Assembly (NCBI GenBank): GCA_015663165.1
Contig: DQSS01000294.1
Coordinates: forward strand, 1-41,804
DNA from: Arcobacter sp.
GTDB lineage: Bacteria; Campylobacterota; Campylobacteria; Campylobacterales; Arcobacteraceae
Length of the DNA: 41,804 bases
Reading direction: 5' to 3'
Shown here: one piece after another, positions 20,374 through 29,472 of the stretch
Layout of the letters: each line of letters begins with the position of its first letter
Position numbering within the stretch: the stretch's first letter is position 1
Program-made: the position numbers and the translations under genes
Notes under the pieces: model-generated
Database searches by the model: none
Told to the model about the DNA's origin: nothing
The model's input: the letters and a program-made list of their open reading frames with translations, nothing else

Positions 20374-20674
20374 TTATATCTTTTGCTCTTTTATTTAGTT
20401 TTTGTGAGAGTTTTATTTGTTCTTCTCTTTTATTATTTTGTTCTTTTAAAAAATCTTTATATTTTTCTAACTTTTCTTGCTTTTTGGCTTGTATCTTTTG
20501 TTGTGGTAAGATATAGTTTGTATACCAAAGAATAACAACACACATAATAATTATTGTGATTAAAGAATAGAAGTTATTGATTACCAAACTATCTTTTCTT
20601 GGAACTCTTATACTTTTAACTTCTATTTTTTCAATATTTTCAATATCTATTTTGTTATCATTGTCTTTTGACAT
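20360..20674 (-). CDS. Small bitopic membrane protein of unknown function
   Basis: 104 aa, one TM then Lys/Glu-rich coiled coil; overlaps rhomboid start. Confidence 0.65.
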   Translation of the reverse strand: MSKDNDNKIDIENIEKIEVKSIRVPRKDSLVINNFYSLITIIIMCVVILWYTNYILPQQKIQAKKQEKLEKYKDFLKEQNNKREEQIKLSQKLNKRAKDINVTK

Positions 20675-20682
20675 AATTTATT

Positions 20683-23037
20683 CTAAACTAATCCAGCTTT
20701 TAAAACTTCATCTATAGATGTAACCGCAATTATTTCTAGTGTTTCTTTTACTTCAGTAGGAATATCTTTTAAATCTCTTTCATAATTCTTTTTAGGAATT
20801 AAAGCCAGTTTCATTTTTGCTTTAGATGCAGCTATTAACTTCTCTTTTAATCCACCAATAGGAAGTACTTTTCCAGTTAAAGATAACTCACCTGTCATAC
20901 ATAAATCTGCTCTAACTTTTTTGTTACTTAAAATTGAAGCAATTGTAAGAGCCATAGCTATACCTGCACTTGGACCATCTTTTGGAGTTGCTCCTTGTGG
21001 AATATGCAGGTGAATATCTTGATCTTTAAACGTTGCATTTTTTAGCTTTTTTGAGTCTACTAAACCTTTTACAACACTATGTGATATTCTTGCACTTTCT
21101 TTCATAACATCACCCATATTACCTGTAAGTTGAAGTATACCTTTTCCTGCAAATTTCACTGCTTCTATTTTAAGTACATCTCCCCCTACACTAGTCCATG
21201 CTAAGCCATTTACAATTCCAACTGAATTTTTCTTATCAGCTGGGTCTATTTCAAATACTGGATTATCTAAGTATTCTTCAATATTTTTACTATTTATTGT
21301 TACTTTTTTAAGTTCAGTATCGTTTATAAACTTTTTAACTGATTTTCTAAATAATTTATTAAATACTCTTCTTAAATTTCTAACTCCTGATTCTCTTGTA
21401 AACTTTTCAATTATAAGCTTAATAGTTGCATCACTTAAAGATACTTCTTTTTTAAGTAAAGCATGCTTTTTAAGTTCTTGCGGTATTAAATAATCTTTTG
21501 CAATATGAAACTTTTCACTTGGAGTATATGAATTTATTTCTATAAATTCCATTCTATCTCTAAGTGGTGCTGGTATTTTTCCTAAATTATTTGCAGTTGC
21601 TACAAATATAACAGAACTAAGGTCAATATCAAAGTTTAAATATAAGTCTCTAAACTTATCATTTTGTTCAGGGTCTAGTAATTCTAACATAACAGCAGTT
21701 GGGTCGCCCCTATGGTTTTGACCTACTTTATCTATTTCATCTAGTACTATAATTGGATTCATTTTCTGTGCAGTTACCAGTCCTGATACAAGTCGTCCAG
21801 GCATGGCTCCTACATAAGTTCTTCTATGTCCTCTTAGCTCATTTACATCTTCAAGTCCACCTAATGCTATTCTTACAAGCGGTCTTTTAAGTGCAGATGC
21901 TATTGAGTTTGCCAAAGAAGTTTTACCAACTCCAGGAGGTCCTACAAAACATAAAACAGTTGAATTTTTAGACGATTCTTCTACTTTTTTTGCTTTTAGA
22001 TATTGTTTAACTGCAAAGTATTCTAAGATTCTATTTTTAGGATCTCTTAGAGAATAATGATCCTTATTTAACTGTTCTTCTACATCGCTTACTTCAATAG
22101 TTTCATCTGAATATTGACCAAATGGTATCTCTAACACTTGCTCAATGTAAGTTTGTAACATAGAAGCATCACCACTTTCTGCATGCATTCTACTAAATTT
22201 ATCAATTTGTTTTTTTACTTCTTTATATGCTAAAGTATTCATATAGGGCTTTAAAGCTTTTAGTTGTTTTCTGAACTCTGCAACTTCTTCATCTTTGTTA
22301 TTATCACCTAACTCTTTTTGAATAGTTTTCATTTGTTCTTTTAAAAAGTAATCTTTGTTTGTTTTCTCTATCTTTTTATTTACTTTTTTATTTATCTCCA
22401 TTTTAAGCTCGATACCTTCAATCTCTTTTTTTACAAATTCAATTAAAGAATAAAGTCTAGTAGAGGTATTTGTTTCTCTTAGTAATTCATAAGACTCTTC
22501 TTTTGTAAGTCTTAAAACTGAAGATATTAAATCTGCTATTCTATTTGCATCATTATTTTCATCTATTGTTTTTATCAAATCTGCTGGAAACTTTGAGTTT
22601 AGTGTTGAAAGTTTTAAAATGTGTTGTCTTAAAATATCTAAGATTGCACCTACTTCGTTTTCACTATATGGTGCAATAACTAAATTATCTACAACTACTT
22701 GTAATGGTTCAAAAGATACAACTTCTTGAATAATTACCTTTGCTAAACCTTGAAAAAGTACTTTTATTTTACCATCAGGTAATGCAACTTTTCTCATAAC
22801 ATTTCCTGCTATTGCTACATTGTAAAACTTTTGCTTTTTATCTTTAGTATTTTCTTCACCTTCTAGGCTCATTGCAACTACTAATAATTTATTGTTATCA
22901 ATTGCAAATTGTACTGCTTTTTGGTTCTCTTCACTTTGGATAAATAGAGGAGCTATCATAAATGGATATAAGAACATGTTGTCCTCAACTACCATTGGTA
23001 ATGTATCCGGGAAAGAGTCGTGATCTTTTAACTGCAT
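20683..23037 (-). CDS. lon: ATP-dependent endopeptidase Lon
   Basis: GPPGVGKTSLANSIA Walker A; PQGATPKDGPSAGIAMALT catalytic Ser-Lys region. Confidence 0.97.
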   Translation of the reverse strand: MQLKDHDSFPDTLPMVVEDNMFLYPFMIAPLFIQSEENQKAVQFAIDNNKLLVVAMSLEGEENTKDKKQKFYNVAIAGNVMRKVALPDGKIKVLFQGLAKVIIQEVVSFEPLQVVVDNLVIAPYSENEVGAILDILRQHILKLSTLNSKFPADLIKTIDENNDANRIADLISSVLRLTKEESYELLRETNTSTRLYSLIEFVKKEIEGIELKMEINKKVNKKIEKTNKDYFLKEQMKTIQKELGDNNKDEEVAEFRKQLKALKPYMNTLAYKEVKKQIDKFSRMHAESGDASMLQTYIEQVLEIPFGQYSDETIEVSDVEEQLNKDHYSLRDPKNRILEYFAVKQYLKAKKVEESSKNSTVLCFVGPPGVGKTSLANSIASALKRPLVRIALGGLEDVNELRGHRRTYVGAMPGRLVSGLVTAQKMNPIIVLDEIDKVGQNHRGDPTAVMLELLDPEQNDKFRDLYLNFDIDLSSVIFVATANNLGKIPAPLRDRMEFIEINSYTPSEKFHIAKDYLIPQELKKHALLKKEVSLSDATIKLIIEKFTRESGVRNLRRVFNKLFRKSVKKFINDTELKKVTINSKNIEEYLDNPVFEIDPADKKNSVGIVNGLAWTSVGGDVLKIEAVKFAGKGILQLTGNMGDVMKESARISHSVVKGLVDSKKLKNATFKDQDIHLHIPQGATPKDGPSAGIAMALTIASILSNKKVRADLCMTGELSLTGKVLPIGGLKEKLIAASKAKMKLALIPKKNYERDLKDIPTEVKETLEIIAVTSIDEVLKAGLV

Positions 23038-23046
23038 TATTTCTTC

Positions 23047-23688
23047 CTATTCAAATATGTATCTATACCATGGTACAGATACTTCTTTTATTGTATTTAA
23101 TTCTTGCCATGATTTTTTTGCTTTTTCTTTATAAACTATTACAGCTTTTGGTTTATCTTTTCTTTCATATAAACCTGCTATTTCTGTATCTAAAGATGCT
23201 TTTGCCATATATAGTCTACTTTGTATTGTCTGAACAAGATATATATACGACGAATCAGAATAGTTACGAGTAAAAGCATCAATATCTCTTAATGTATCAT
23301 CTATAAGTTTTTGTTCTCTAAATTGTTGTTTAAATGCAAAAAATTTAGCTTTTATTTTCAAATATCTAACATAATCTTGTAAAGAGTTCTTTTCAAACCT
23401 TTTAATATAATCATCAAAGTAATAAACAGCTAACTCATATTCTTCTTCTTCCATATGACTAATTGCAATTATCATAAGAGCAGAAGGTAATAATGGTGAT
23501 TTTCTATGTTCTGATTCTAAAGATGTATAAGTATCATCTGCTTTATCTAGTTGATTTAAAGATATCTCTTTTAACATTTTATTGTACCAGTATAAAGCTG
23601 GCTTGTTGTATTCTTCTTCTTGCTTTGAAGAACATGCTGAGAATAATATAATTGCTGTAATTATTAAAATAATATTTTTGTATATCAA
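23047..23688 (-). CDS. bamD: Outer membrane assembly lipoprotein BamD
   Basis: Lipobox LFSACSS, tetratricopeptide-like repeats, YYFDDYIKRF; next to lon as in other Campylobacterota. Confidence 0.85.
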   Translation of the reverse strand: MIYKNIILIITAIILFSACSSKQEEEYNKPALYWYNKMLKEISLNQLDKADDTYTSLESEHRKSPLLPSALMIIAISHMEEEEYELAVYYFDDYIKRFEKNSLQDYVRYLKIKAKFFAFKQQFREQKLIDDTLRDIDAFTRNYSDSSYIYLVQTIQSRLYMAKASLDTEIAGLYERKDKPKAVIVYKEKAKKSWQELNTIKEVSVPWYRYIFE

Positions 23689-23738
23689 TTTTTTTCCTTA
23701 TTTAAAAGTATATTTGTAGAATTTAGATTTTATCGTTT

Positions 23739-23942
23739 TTAATTTAAAATTTCTTGAACTCTTCCAACATCGCCACTAGTTAATCTAACTTTAATACCAT
23801 GAGGATGTGTTGGAGAGTTTGTAAGTATATTTTTAACTATACCTTGAGTTAAGTTTCCACTTCTTTGATCTTGTTTTAAAACAATGTTTACTTTTAAACC
23901 TTGCTTTACATCAAATCTTTTTTTAGGATCCAAACTAGACAT
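23739..23942 (-). CDS. YwbE family protein
   Basis: 67 aa, GLKVNIVLKQDQRSGNLTQGIVKNILTNSPTHPHGIKVRLTSGDVGRVQEI characteristic of the family. Confidence 0.88.
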   Translation of the reverse strand: MSSLDPKKRFDVKQGLKVNIVLKQDQRSGNLTQGIVKNILTNSPTHPHGIKVRLTSGDVGRVQEILN

Positions 23943-24423
23943 CTTTAAAGTTCAATGCTTTTTTTGCAAATTCTATATTATAAAAGAACAATATTTTAAA
24001 TGCTAATGATACTTTTGTTTTTTTAGCTTCACTCGTATCTAGAATAGGAAAAGAGAAACCTTCACATTCTTCATCTTTTGGGTTGATTGTAATAATAATA
24101 GGTTTTAATACTTTCATCATATTCATAGTGCTTTTATAATCTCTTGGCTTTAAACCATCTAACATATCTCCATCTCTTTCTTCTTTTTTCATAGCATTGA
24201 ATAAGGCTGTTAGAGTTTCTTTATAAATTGATTTAGACCAATCTATTGTACCTTTTGGATAATGGAATTTTGCTGTTTTATTTAAAAGTGCATTTGGTTT
24301 TGTTTCTCTCAAGCTTTCTATTAAAGCAAGATAAAAATTAACCCCACCTACACTTTGCACATCATTATTTATTTTGTTCGAAATCTCTTCTTTTTGTTCA
24401 TTTGTTAAATTATCATAATTCAT
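23935..24423 (-). CDS. Conserved hypothetical protein
   Basis: 162 aa, good SD (AAGGAT-TAAAA-ATG); overlaps YwbE start. Confidence 0.7.
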   Translation of the reverse strand: MNYDNLTNEQKEEISNKINNDVQSVGGVNFYLALIESLRETKPNALLNKTAKFHYPKGTIDWSKSIYKETLTALFNAMKKEERDGDMLDGLKPRDYKSTMNMMKVLKPIIITINPKDEECEGFSFPILDTSEAKKTKVSLAFKILFFYNIEFAKKALNFKDV

Positions 24424-24425
24424 TT

Positions 24426-24536
24426 TTAATCCTTATTTTTATATTTGTTTTGTGTTATTTTTGTTAGTATTGCTAAAAATACTACTAGTACCGTTACTAC
24501 ACTAAATCCTATGATTTCACTTTGTAAGTCACTCAT
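24426..24536 (-). CDS. 36-aa single-TM microprotein (not in supplied ORF track)
   Basis: MSDLQSEIIGFSVVTVLVVFLAILTKITQNKYKNKD*; AAGG SD about 8 nt upstream of ATG; stop 2 nt before the next gene's ATG. Confidence 0.6.
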   Translation of the reverse strand: MSDLQSEIIGFSVVTVLVVFLAILTKITQNKYKNKD

Positions 24537-24546
24537 CTTTATTACC

Positions 24547-24897
24547 TTATTTATTTAAAAAATATTTATAGTTTTTATAATAATTTATTGTTGTAATTAC
24601 AAGTAATGATAATATTCCCATAACCCAATACATAAACCATTGAGATATCATACCAATAAAGCCATTTTCATAATAATAATCAACTACTTGAAAAACTAAA
24701 AATAATCCAATAGTAAATTTTAATGAAATATTATTGTTGACATTAAAATCAATAATATCTATATTTTTTAATTTCAATTTAAACAATATAAATACTAAAA
24801 ATAAAACTGTTGTAATACAAAGTAATATATATTCTTCTAAAACTATAGTTTTAATTTCATCTATACTAAGGATAGAATAATAAACAACTATTATCAT
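24547..24897 (-). CDS. Membrane protein of unknown function
   Basis: 116 aa, several hydrophobic helices; no obvious SD. Confidence 0.55.
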   Translation of the reverse strand: MIIVVYYSILSIDEIKTIVLEEYILLCITTVLFLVFILFKLKLKNIDIIDFNVNNNISLKFTIGLFLVFQVVDYYYENGFIGMISQWFMYWVMGILSLLVITTINYYKNYKYFLNK

Positions 24898-24947
24898 AAA
24901 AAAAGTACTATAAAATAGAGTATATAAGTGCTTTGTCAGAATTAATC

Positions 24948-25946
24948 TTATTTATTTTCTAAGTAACAAACTTGATTTCTTCCTGATTCTTTAGCTTTAT
25001 ATAGGGCTAAATCAGCTCTATGAAGAAGGTCTTCAAGTGTATTATCTTCATCTTCTAACATAGATACACCAATACTAACTCTAAGTTTAATTAAAGAGCC
25101 ATCATCACTTGCAAAATCTATTTTTTCTATTATAGTTCTCATTTTTTCTGCAACTAACATTGTACCTTCTAAAGAAGTATGAGGAAGTGTAGTTGCAAAT
25201 TCTTCACCACCTATTCTTCCAAATATATCTGATTTTCTTACAACTTTTATTAATTCGTTTGCAACTATCTTAAGAGCTTCATCTCCAGTTGCATGTCCAT
25301 GTGTATCGTTTATAGATTTAAACTTATCAATATCTATCATCAATACACCTAAGTCTTGTTTTTCTCTTCTAATATGAGGAATCATAGAATCACTAGAGTC
25401 AAAGTAACTTCTTCTATTCTTTACACCAGTTAAAGAATCTGTAGTAGCTAATAAATGTAACTTTACATTTGTATCTTTTAGTTCTTTTGTTCTTTTATCT
25501 ACAGCATCTTCAAGTACATTTTGATAGTCTCGAAGTCTTCTTTCTTGGTCATATACTTTTATAGTCTCTAATATCATTAATTCGAAATTAAATTTATCTA
25601 AGTTTTTTTCTATGATTCTAAAAATAGAAGCATTATTTACAATATTTGCTATTTTATTTACATCTAAATCTAAATTAAATAATACATTTTTTGTATATGG
25701 AGAATTTTTATAAAAATTTAACAAAAATTCTTCGCCTGTTATATTTGGCAAATCATCACTTAGTATTGTCATAAGTATTTCATAACCTTTGGCAATATTT
25801 TTAAAAGATTCTAAAAGAGCTTCTTCTGCCATTGTATATGTGTATACTACATAGTTATTATCTATAATTGTAGTAATCTTTTGTTCTAATTTATTTAAAA
25901 TCTCAATGTCACTATCTATACATACAATTATATATTTAGAATTCAT
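24948..25946 (-). CDS. Diguanylate cyclase with N-terminal receiver-like domain
   Basis: RKSDIFGRIGGEEFA (GGEEF plus RxxD I-site); N-terminal ~130 aa receiver-like. Confidence 0.92.
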   Translation of the reverse strand: MNSKYIIVCIDSDIEILNKLEQKITTIIDNNYVVYTYTMAEEALLESFKNIAKGYEILMTILSDDLPNITGEEFLLNFYKNSPYTKNVLFNLDLDVNKIANIVNNASIFRIIEKNLDKFNFELMILETIKVYDQERRLRDYQNVLEDAVDKRTKELKDTNVKLHLLATTDSLTGVKNRRSYFDSSDSMIPHIRREKQDLGVLMIDIDKFKSINDTHGHATGDEALKIVANELIKVVRKSDIFGRIGGEEFATTLPHTSLEGTMLVAEKMRTIIEKIDFASDDGSLIKLRVSIGVSMLEDEDNTLEDLLHRADLALYKAKESGRNQVCYLENK

Positions 25947-26006
25947 AATACCTACTTTTTATTGATTTATTTTATTTTATTATATAATATATTTACTTGT
26001 AGACTA

Positions 26007-26228
26007 CTAAATATCCAAATCATCCCAAAATTCATTAAAACCAAGGTTGGTCATAGCATTTTCATCTTCAAGATTTTTTTCAAGGAGTATCTTTTGTTGC
26101 TCTTCAAAATAATGCTCCAAAGCTTCTTTTAAAATCTGACTATGGTCTTTTTTCAGTATTTCACTATACGCGTTTAACTCTTCAAGTATTTCACTACTTA
26201 AAGAAAATTTTATATTATTTTCACTCAT
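26007..26228 (-). CDS. Ribbon-helix-helix (CopG/antitoxin-like) DNA-binding protein
   Basis: IKFSLSSEILEELNAYSEILKKDHSQILKEALEHYFEE RHH pattern; acidic C-tail FNEFWDDLDI typical of antitoxin tails. Confidence 0.75.
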   Translation of the reverse strand: MSENNIKFSLSSEILEELNAYSEILKKDHSQILKEALEHYFEEQQKILLEKNLEDENAMTNLGFNEFWDDLDI

Positions 26229-26714
26229 TTAAAATCTTACCTTTTCCATTAATATGTCATCTCTTTGTACAAATCTATTGCACTTTATTCCATTTAAGGC
26301 TATACAAATATCTTGCCATTTTTTTGTATGTCCACCATTTTCATGTGTTCTATCTCCAAATACAAACATCATAGCATGTGCATATTCGTGTGGCAGAACA
26401 TATGAAATCATATAATTTTTTGTTTCTTGAAATCTTTTTTTGTTTAGAACTATTCTTATATTGTCATTTTTATAAGTTGCATATCCATATAAATTGGCAT
26501 GTATTTTATCATCTATTATTATTGGTATATTTACTTTTAGACCATAGTTTTTATAAACTAAATACTTTAGTTCTTTTTCTTTTTGTTTAATTTCATTTAT
26601 AGTATCTTGTCCTAAAGGATTGTTTCGAAAATAAGAATCTTTATAATATACATATACCAACAGTAAAATTGAAATCAATGTTATTGACATAAATATTTTA
26701 TAATATTTTTGCAT
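26229..26714 (-). CDS. Membrane-anchored SprT-like zinc metalloprotease-domain protein
   Basis: One TM, VLPHEYAHAMMFVFGDRTHENGGHTKKWQDICIALN (HExxH and downstream GHxxxW). Internal ATG 26714 preferred over track start 26732, which lies inside a hairpin. Confidence 0.75.
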   Translation of the reverse strand: MQKYYKIFMSITLISILLLVYVYYKDSYFRNNPLGQDTINEIKQKEKELKYLVYKNYGLKVNIPIIIDDKIHANLYGYATYKNDNIRIVLNKKRFQETKNYMISYVLPHEYAHAMMFVFGDRTHENGGHTKKWQDICIALNGIKCNRFVQRDDILMEKVRF

Positions 26715-26720
26715 ATAGTT

Positions 26721-26744
26721 TATTAGTAGCAAAAGCTACTAATA
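26721..26744 (-). terminator. Hairpin between PPIase and SprT-like gene
   Basis: TATTAGTAGC-AAAA-GCTACTAATA, 10-bp perfect stem; weak U-tract. Confidence 0.5.
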
Positions 26745-26752
26745 TTTACTTT

Positions 26753-27037
26753 CTAGTCTTCTCTTGAAGTGATATCAATAAGGTGGTAGCCAAATTGGGT
26801 TTGTATTGGTCCATGGATTGTTCCAACTTCACCATTGAATACTACTGTATCAAATTCAGGTACCATTTGACCTGGTCCAAATGAACCTAGAGATCCACCA
26901 TCATTTCCTGATGGACATTGAGAATATGAAGCTGCAGCTTCTGCAAATGTTGTATCTCCTGATTCTATCTGTGCTTTTAAGTCTTTACAAACTTGTTCGT
27001 CTTCTACTAATATATGTGATGCTGATGCTGTTGCCAT
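26753..27037 (-). CDS. Parvulin-type peptidyl-prolyl cis-trans isomerase (stand-alone PpiC-like)
   Basis: SASHILVEDEQ...FAEAAASYSQCPSGNDGGSLGSFGPGQMVPEFD...GPIQTQFGYHLI. Confidence 0.95.
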   Translation of the reverse strand: MATASASHILVEDEQVCKDLKAQIESGDTTFAEAAASYSQCPSGNDGGSLGSFGPGQMVPEFDTVVFNGEVGTIHGPIQTQFGYHLIDITSRED

Positions 27038-27192
27038 TTTAAATCCTTTTTATTTATATGGAATTTTACTAATCTATTACTTAATATTGTCTTGTGTAAA
27101 ACATCTATATGTATAATTTATAATTAAATTAGTTCTTACTTATATAAATTAAATCAAAATGTAGCTAAAATACAAAAAATCAAGGAACAAAA

Positions 27193-27501
27193 ATGACTAA
27201 AGAATTGAAATTATTTAGAAAAGCTGCATATATTGAAGGATGGTCTTTTATAATATTGTTATTTGTGGCTATGCCTTTAAAATATATTATGGGATTTGCA
27301 ATAGCAACTAAAATTGTTGGTATGACTCATGGTGGATTATTTATATGGTTTGTTTATGCTTTATATATGACTACAAATGAACAAAAATGGGGAGCAAAGT
27401 TTACAATTATTGCATTTATCTCTTCTTTGATTCCTTTTGGAACTTTCTTCTTAGATAAAAAATTAGCACCTTTAGATGATGCTAAAGAAGAAAATAAATA
27501 A
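27193..27501 (+). CDS. DUF3817 family membrane protein
   Basis: FRKAAYIEGWSFIILLFVAMPLKY...GMTHGGLFIWFVYAL family pattern. Confidence 0.85.
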   Translation: MTKELKLFRKAAYIEGWSFIILLFVAMPLKYIMGFAIATKIVGMTHGGLFIWFVYALYMTTNEQKWGAKFTIIAFISSLIPFGTFFLDKKLAPLDDAKEENK

Positions 27502-27502
27502 A

Positions 27503-28315
27503 CTAAATTTTTATGAGAATTTTATCAAGTAAGTTTGATGATAATATTCTTCTAAAGAAGCCAAGTAAATATGTTGCTTTAGTGATATAATATCTTGGCC
27601 TTACGTTTTTACTTACAATTATTTTTTCTACTATCTTAGCTACTTCTATTGCTTCAAGATTAAAAGGTACATCACTTTTTTTAGCTTCAATACTTTTTTC
27701 ATAATTTATTTTAAATCTAGAGTTTTTTATATCAATATGTTCTTTTAACTTTATCAATGCATTTTTTCTAAAACTACTTGTAACTGGACCTGTATTTAGA
27801 AGTGTAACATCAATATTTGTATCAAGAAGTTCAAGTCTTAAAGTATCGCTTAAACCTTCTATGGCATATTTACTGGCATTGTATGCACCTCTTAGCTTTA
27901 AAGATACCAGTCCTAAAACTGATGAGTGTTGTATGATTTTTCCATAGCCTTGCTTTTTCATGATTTTCAAAACTTGGATAGTAACTTCGTGTAGTCCAAA
28001 AACATTTGTTTCAAACTGCTCTTTAAGTGCATCTACACTCAAATCTTCAATAGCACCAGGCTGTCCATACCCTGCATTGTTAAATACAACATCAAGTGTA
28101 CCCTTTGTTTGTTTTAATATATCGTTTAAAGTATTTGTTATAGCGTCTTTTGAAGTTACATCAAGTAAGTATGATGTAAAACCTAAAGTGATTAGAGTAT
28201 CTACATCTTTTTGTTGTCTTGCACTTGCAAACACTTTATACCCTTTTTCTTTTAAGTATAAAGCTGTCTCATATCCAATTCCGCAAGAACATCCGGTAAT
28301 TAGAATAGTTTTCAT
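27503..28315 (-). CDS. Short-chain dehydrogenase/reductase
   Basis: TGCSCGIGYETA cofactor motif, NNAGYG, YNASKYAIEG catalytic motif. Confidence 0.93.
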   Translation of the reverse strand: MKTILITGCSCGIGYETALYLKEKGYKVFASARQQKDVDTLITLGFTSYLLDVTSKDAITNTLNDILKQTKGTLDVVFNNAGYGQPGAIEDLSVDALKEQFETNVFGLHEVTIQVLKIMKKQGYGKIIQHSSVLGLVSLKLRGAYNASKYAIEGLSDTLRLELLDTNIDVTLLNTGPVTSSFRKNALIKLKEHIDIKNSRFKINYEKSIEAKKSDVPFNLEAIEVAKIVEKIIVSKNVRPRYYITKATYLLGFFRRILSSNLLDKILIKI

Positions 28316-28319
28316 AAGC

Positions 28320-29132
28320 CTATTTTATCTTTGCAATAGTTTGAGTAAATCTTACAGGCTCATTTACAAGCTCTTCAATCTGAACCATATTTTCTTCCCA
28401 AAATAATAATACAGTTGATCCCATCTTAAAGTGACCCATACAGTCACCTTTGTTTATAAATAAATCATCATATTCGTATACACTTATTTCGGTTTTATCA
28501 CTGTTTGTTTGTATAGCTGGTTCAAAGTCAAATGCCATCTTACCAACATTTAGAGCTCCTACAAATACCATATAATACATCTGTCCATTTTTAGTTTTAC
28601 ATTGTGCTATTACTCTTTCATTTTCAATAAACAACGCATCTTGCTTATTTAAATATTTAAAGTTTACTGGATAAAGTTTACCTGGAACATGAATAAGTTT
28701 TAAAAGTTGCGAGTTATAAACTGCATGATATCTATGATAATCTTTAGGGCTTAAATAAAAATTCATAAAAGTACCATTTTGTACTTTTGCTAAATCTTCA
28801 GATGAGATATGTTCTGTAAATAAATCTTTTACACTATATTCCATACCTTTTATTTGCAAAGATATATCTTCTTTAATTATACCAGCTTCACTTACAAAAC
28901 TATCAGCAGGAGATATAAATGTATCTAAGCTCATATCAACTTCTCTTGGAGTTACTAATGCTCTTGTAAATAATTCATTTAATGTTTTATATGAACTAGG
29001 ACTTCTAAATTCACTCATATCAAGTCCAAGTAAAAATACATATCCATTGTTTATTACACTTTGTACTGGTGTGTAAAATTTAAATGATGCAAATTTATGA
29101 AAATATTTAGAAATTTTATTTGTAATATGCAT
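28320..29132 (-). CDS. psd: Phosphatidylserine decarboxylase
   Basis: LSPKDYHRYHAV and C-terminal FKMGSTVLLFWEEN (self-cleavage GST site). Confidence 0.95.
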   Translation of the reverse strand: MHITNKISKYFHKFASFKFYTPVQSVINNGYVFLLGLDMSEFRSPSSYKTLNELFTRALVTPREVDMSLDTFISPADSFVSEAGIIKEDISLQIKGMEYSVKDLFTEHISSEDLAKVQNGTFMNFYLSPKDYHRYHAVYNSQLLKLIHVPGKLYPVNFKYLNKQDALFIENERVIAQCKTKNGQMYYMVFVGALNVGKMAFDFEPAIQTNSDKTEISVYEYDDLFINKGDCMGHFKMGSTVLLFWEENMVQIEELVNEPVRFTQTIAKIK

Positions 29133-29133
29133 A

Positions 29134-29397
29134 TTAGTCCTTTATAATAAGTTCGTTCTTAATCTTTTCAGAATTTATCTTTTTATAAACTGCTATTACC
29201 ATTGCGTCATATCTTTTCTCATCAAGAACTAATGAAGAAATAATCTCTTCATTAGATGCTTCTTCATTTCTCATTTTGTAGTATTTAAATTCTTTTTTTG
29301 TAAGTCTTCTTTTAAGTATTGATTTTAATTCATCTTCTTCTTTAAGTTCAAAACCTAATATTTTTATATCTTGTGTTACTGCTTCAGTTAGTGTCAT
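29134..29397 (-). CDS. Conserved hypothetical protein
   Basis: 87 aa charged protein upstream of psd in the same unit. Confidence 0.65.
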   Translation of the reverse strand: MTLTEAVTQDIKILGFELKEEDELKSILKRRLTKKEFKYYKMRNEEASNEEIISSLVLDEKRYDAMVIAVYKKINSEKIKNELIIKD

Positions 29398-29423
29398 TTG
29401 TTATCCATTTATTTTAATATCCG

Positions 29424-29440
29424 CGATTATAGCATAATTA
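29424..29440 (-). promoter_or_regulatory. Sigma-70 extended -10 promoter for 29397-psd-SDR unit
   Basis: Minus strand ATTATGCTATAATCGCGG: TGCTATAAT. Confidence 0.6.
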
Positions 29441-29472
29441 TTAGCTTTAAATACAAATTTTAAATATAGTAT

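Noticed and set aside
22962-23273. 103-aa plus-strand ORF
   Set aside because: Antisense across the lon start and bamD; Leu/Ile-rich shadow of Asn/Lys-rich coding sequence
26007-26228. Classical toxin-antitoxin module
   Set aside because: RHH antitoxin-like protein present but neither neighbour has RelE/ParE/PIN/HipA features, so only a tentative pair with the SprT-like gene is reported
27960-28406. 148-aa plus-strand ORF
   Set aside because: Antisense to a clear SDR gene and the psd 3' end; no SD or recognisable domain
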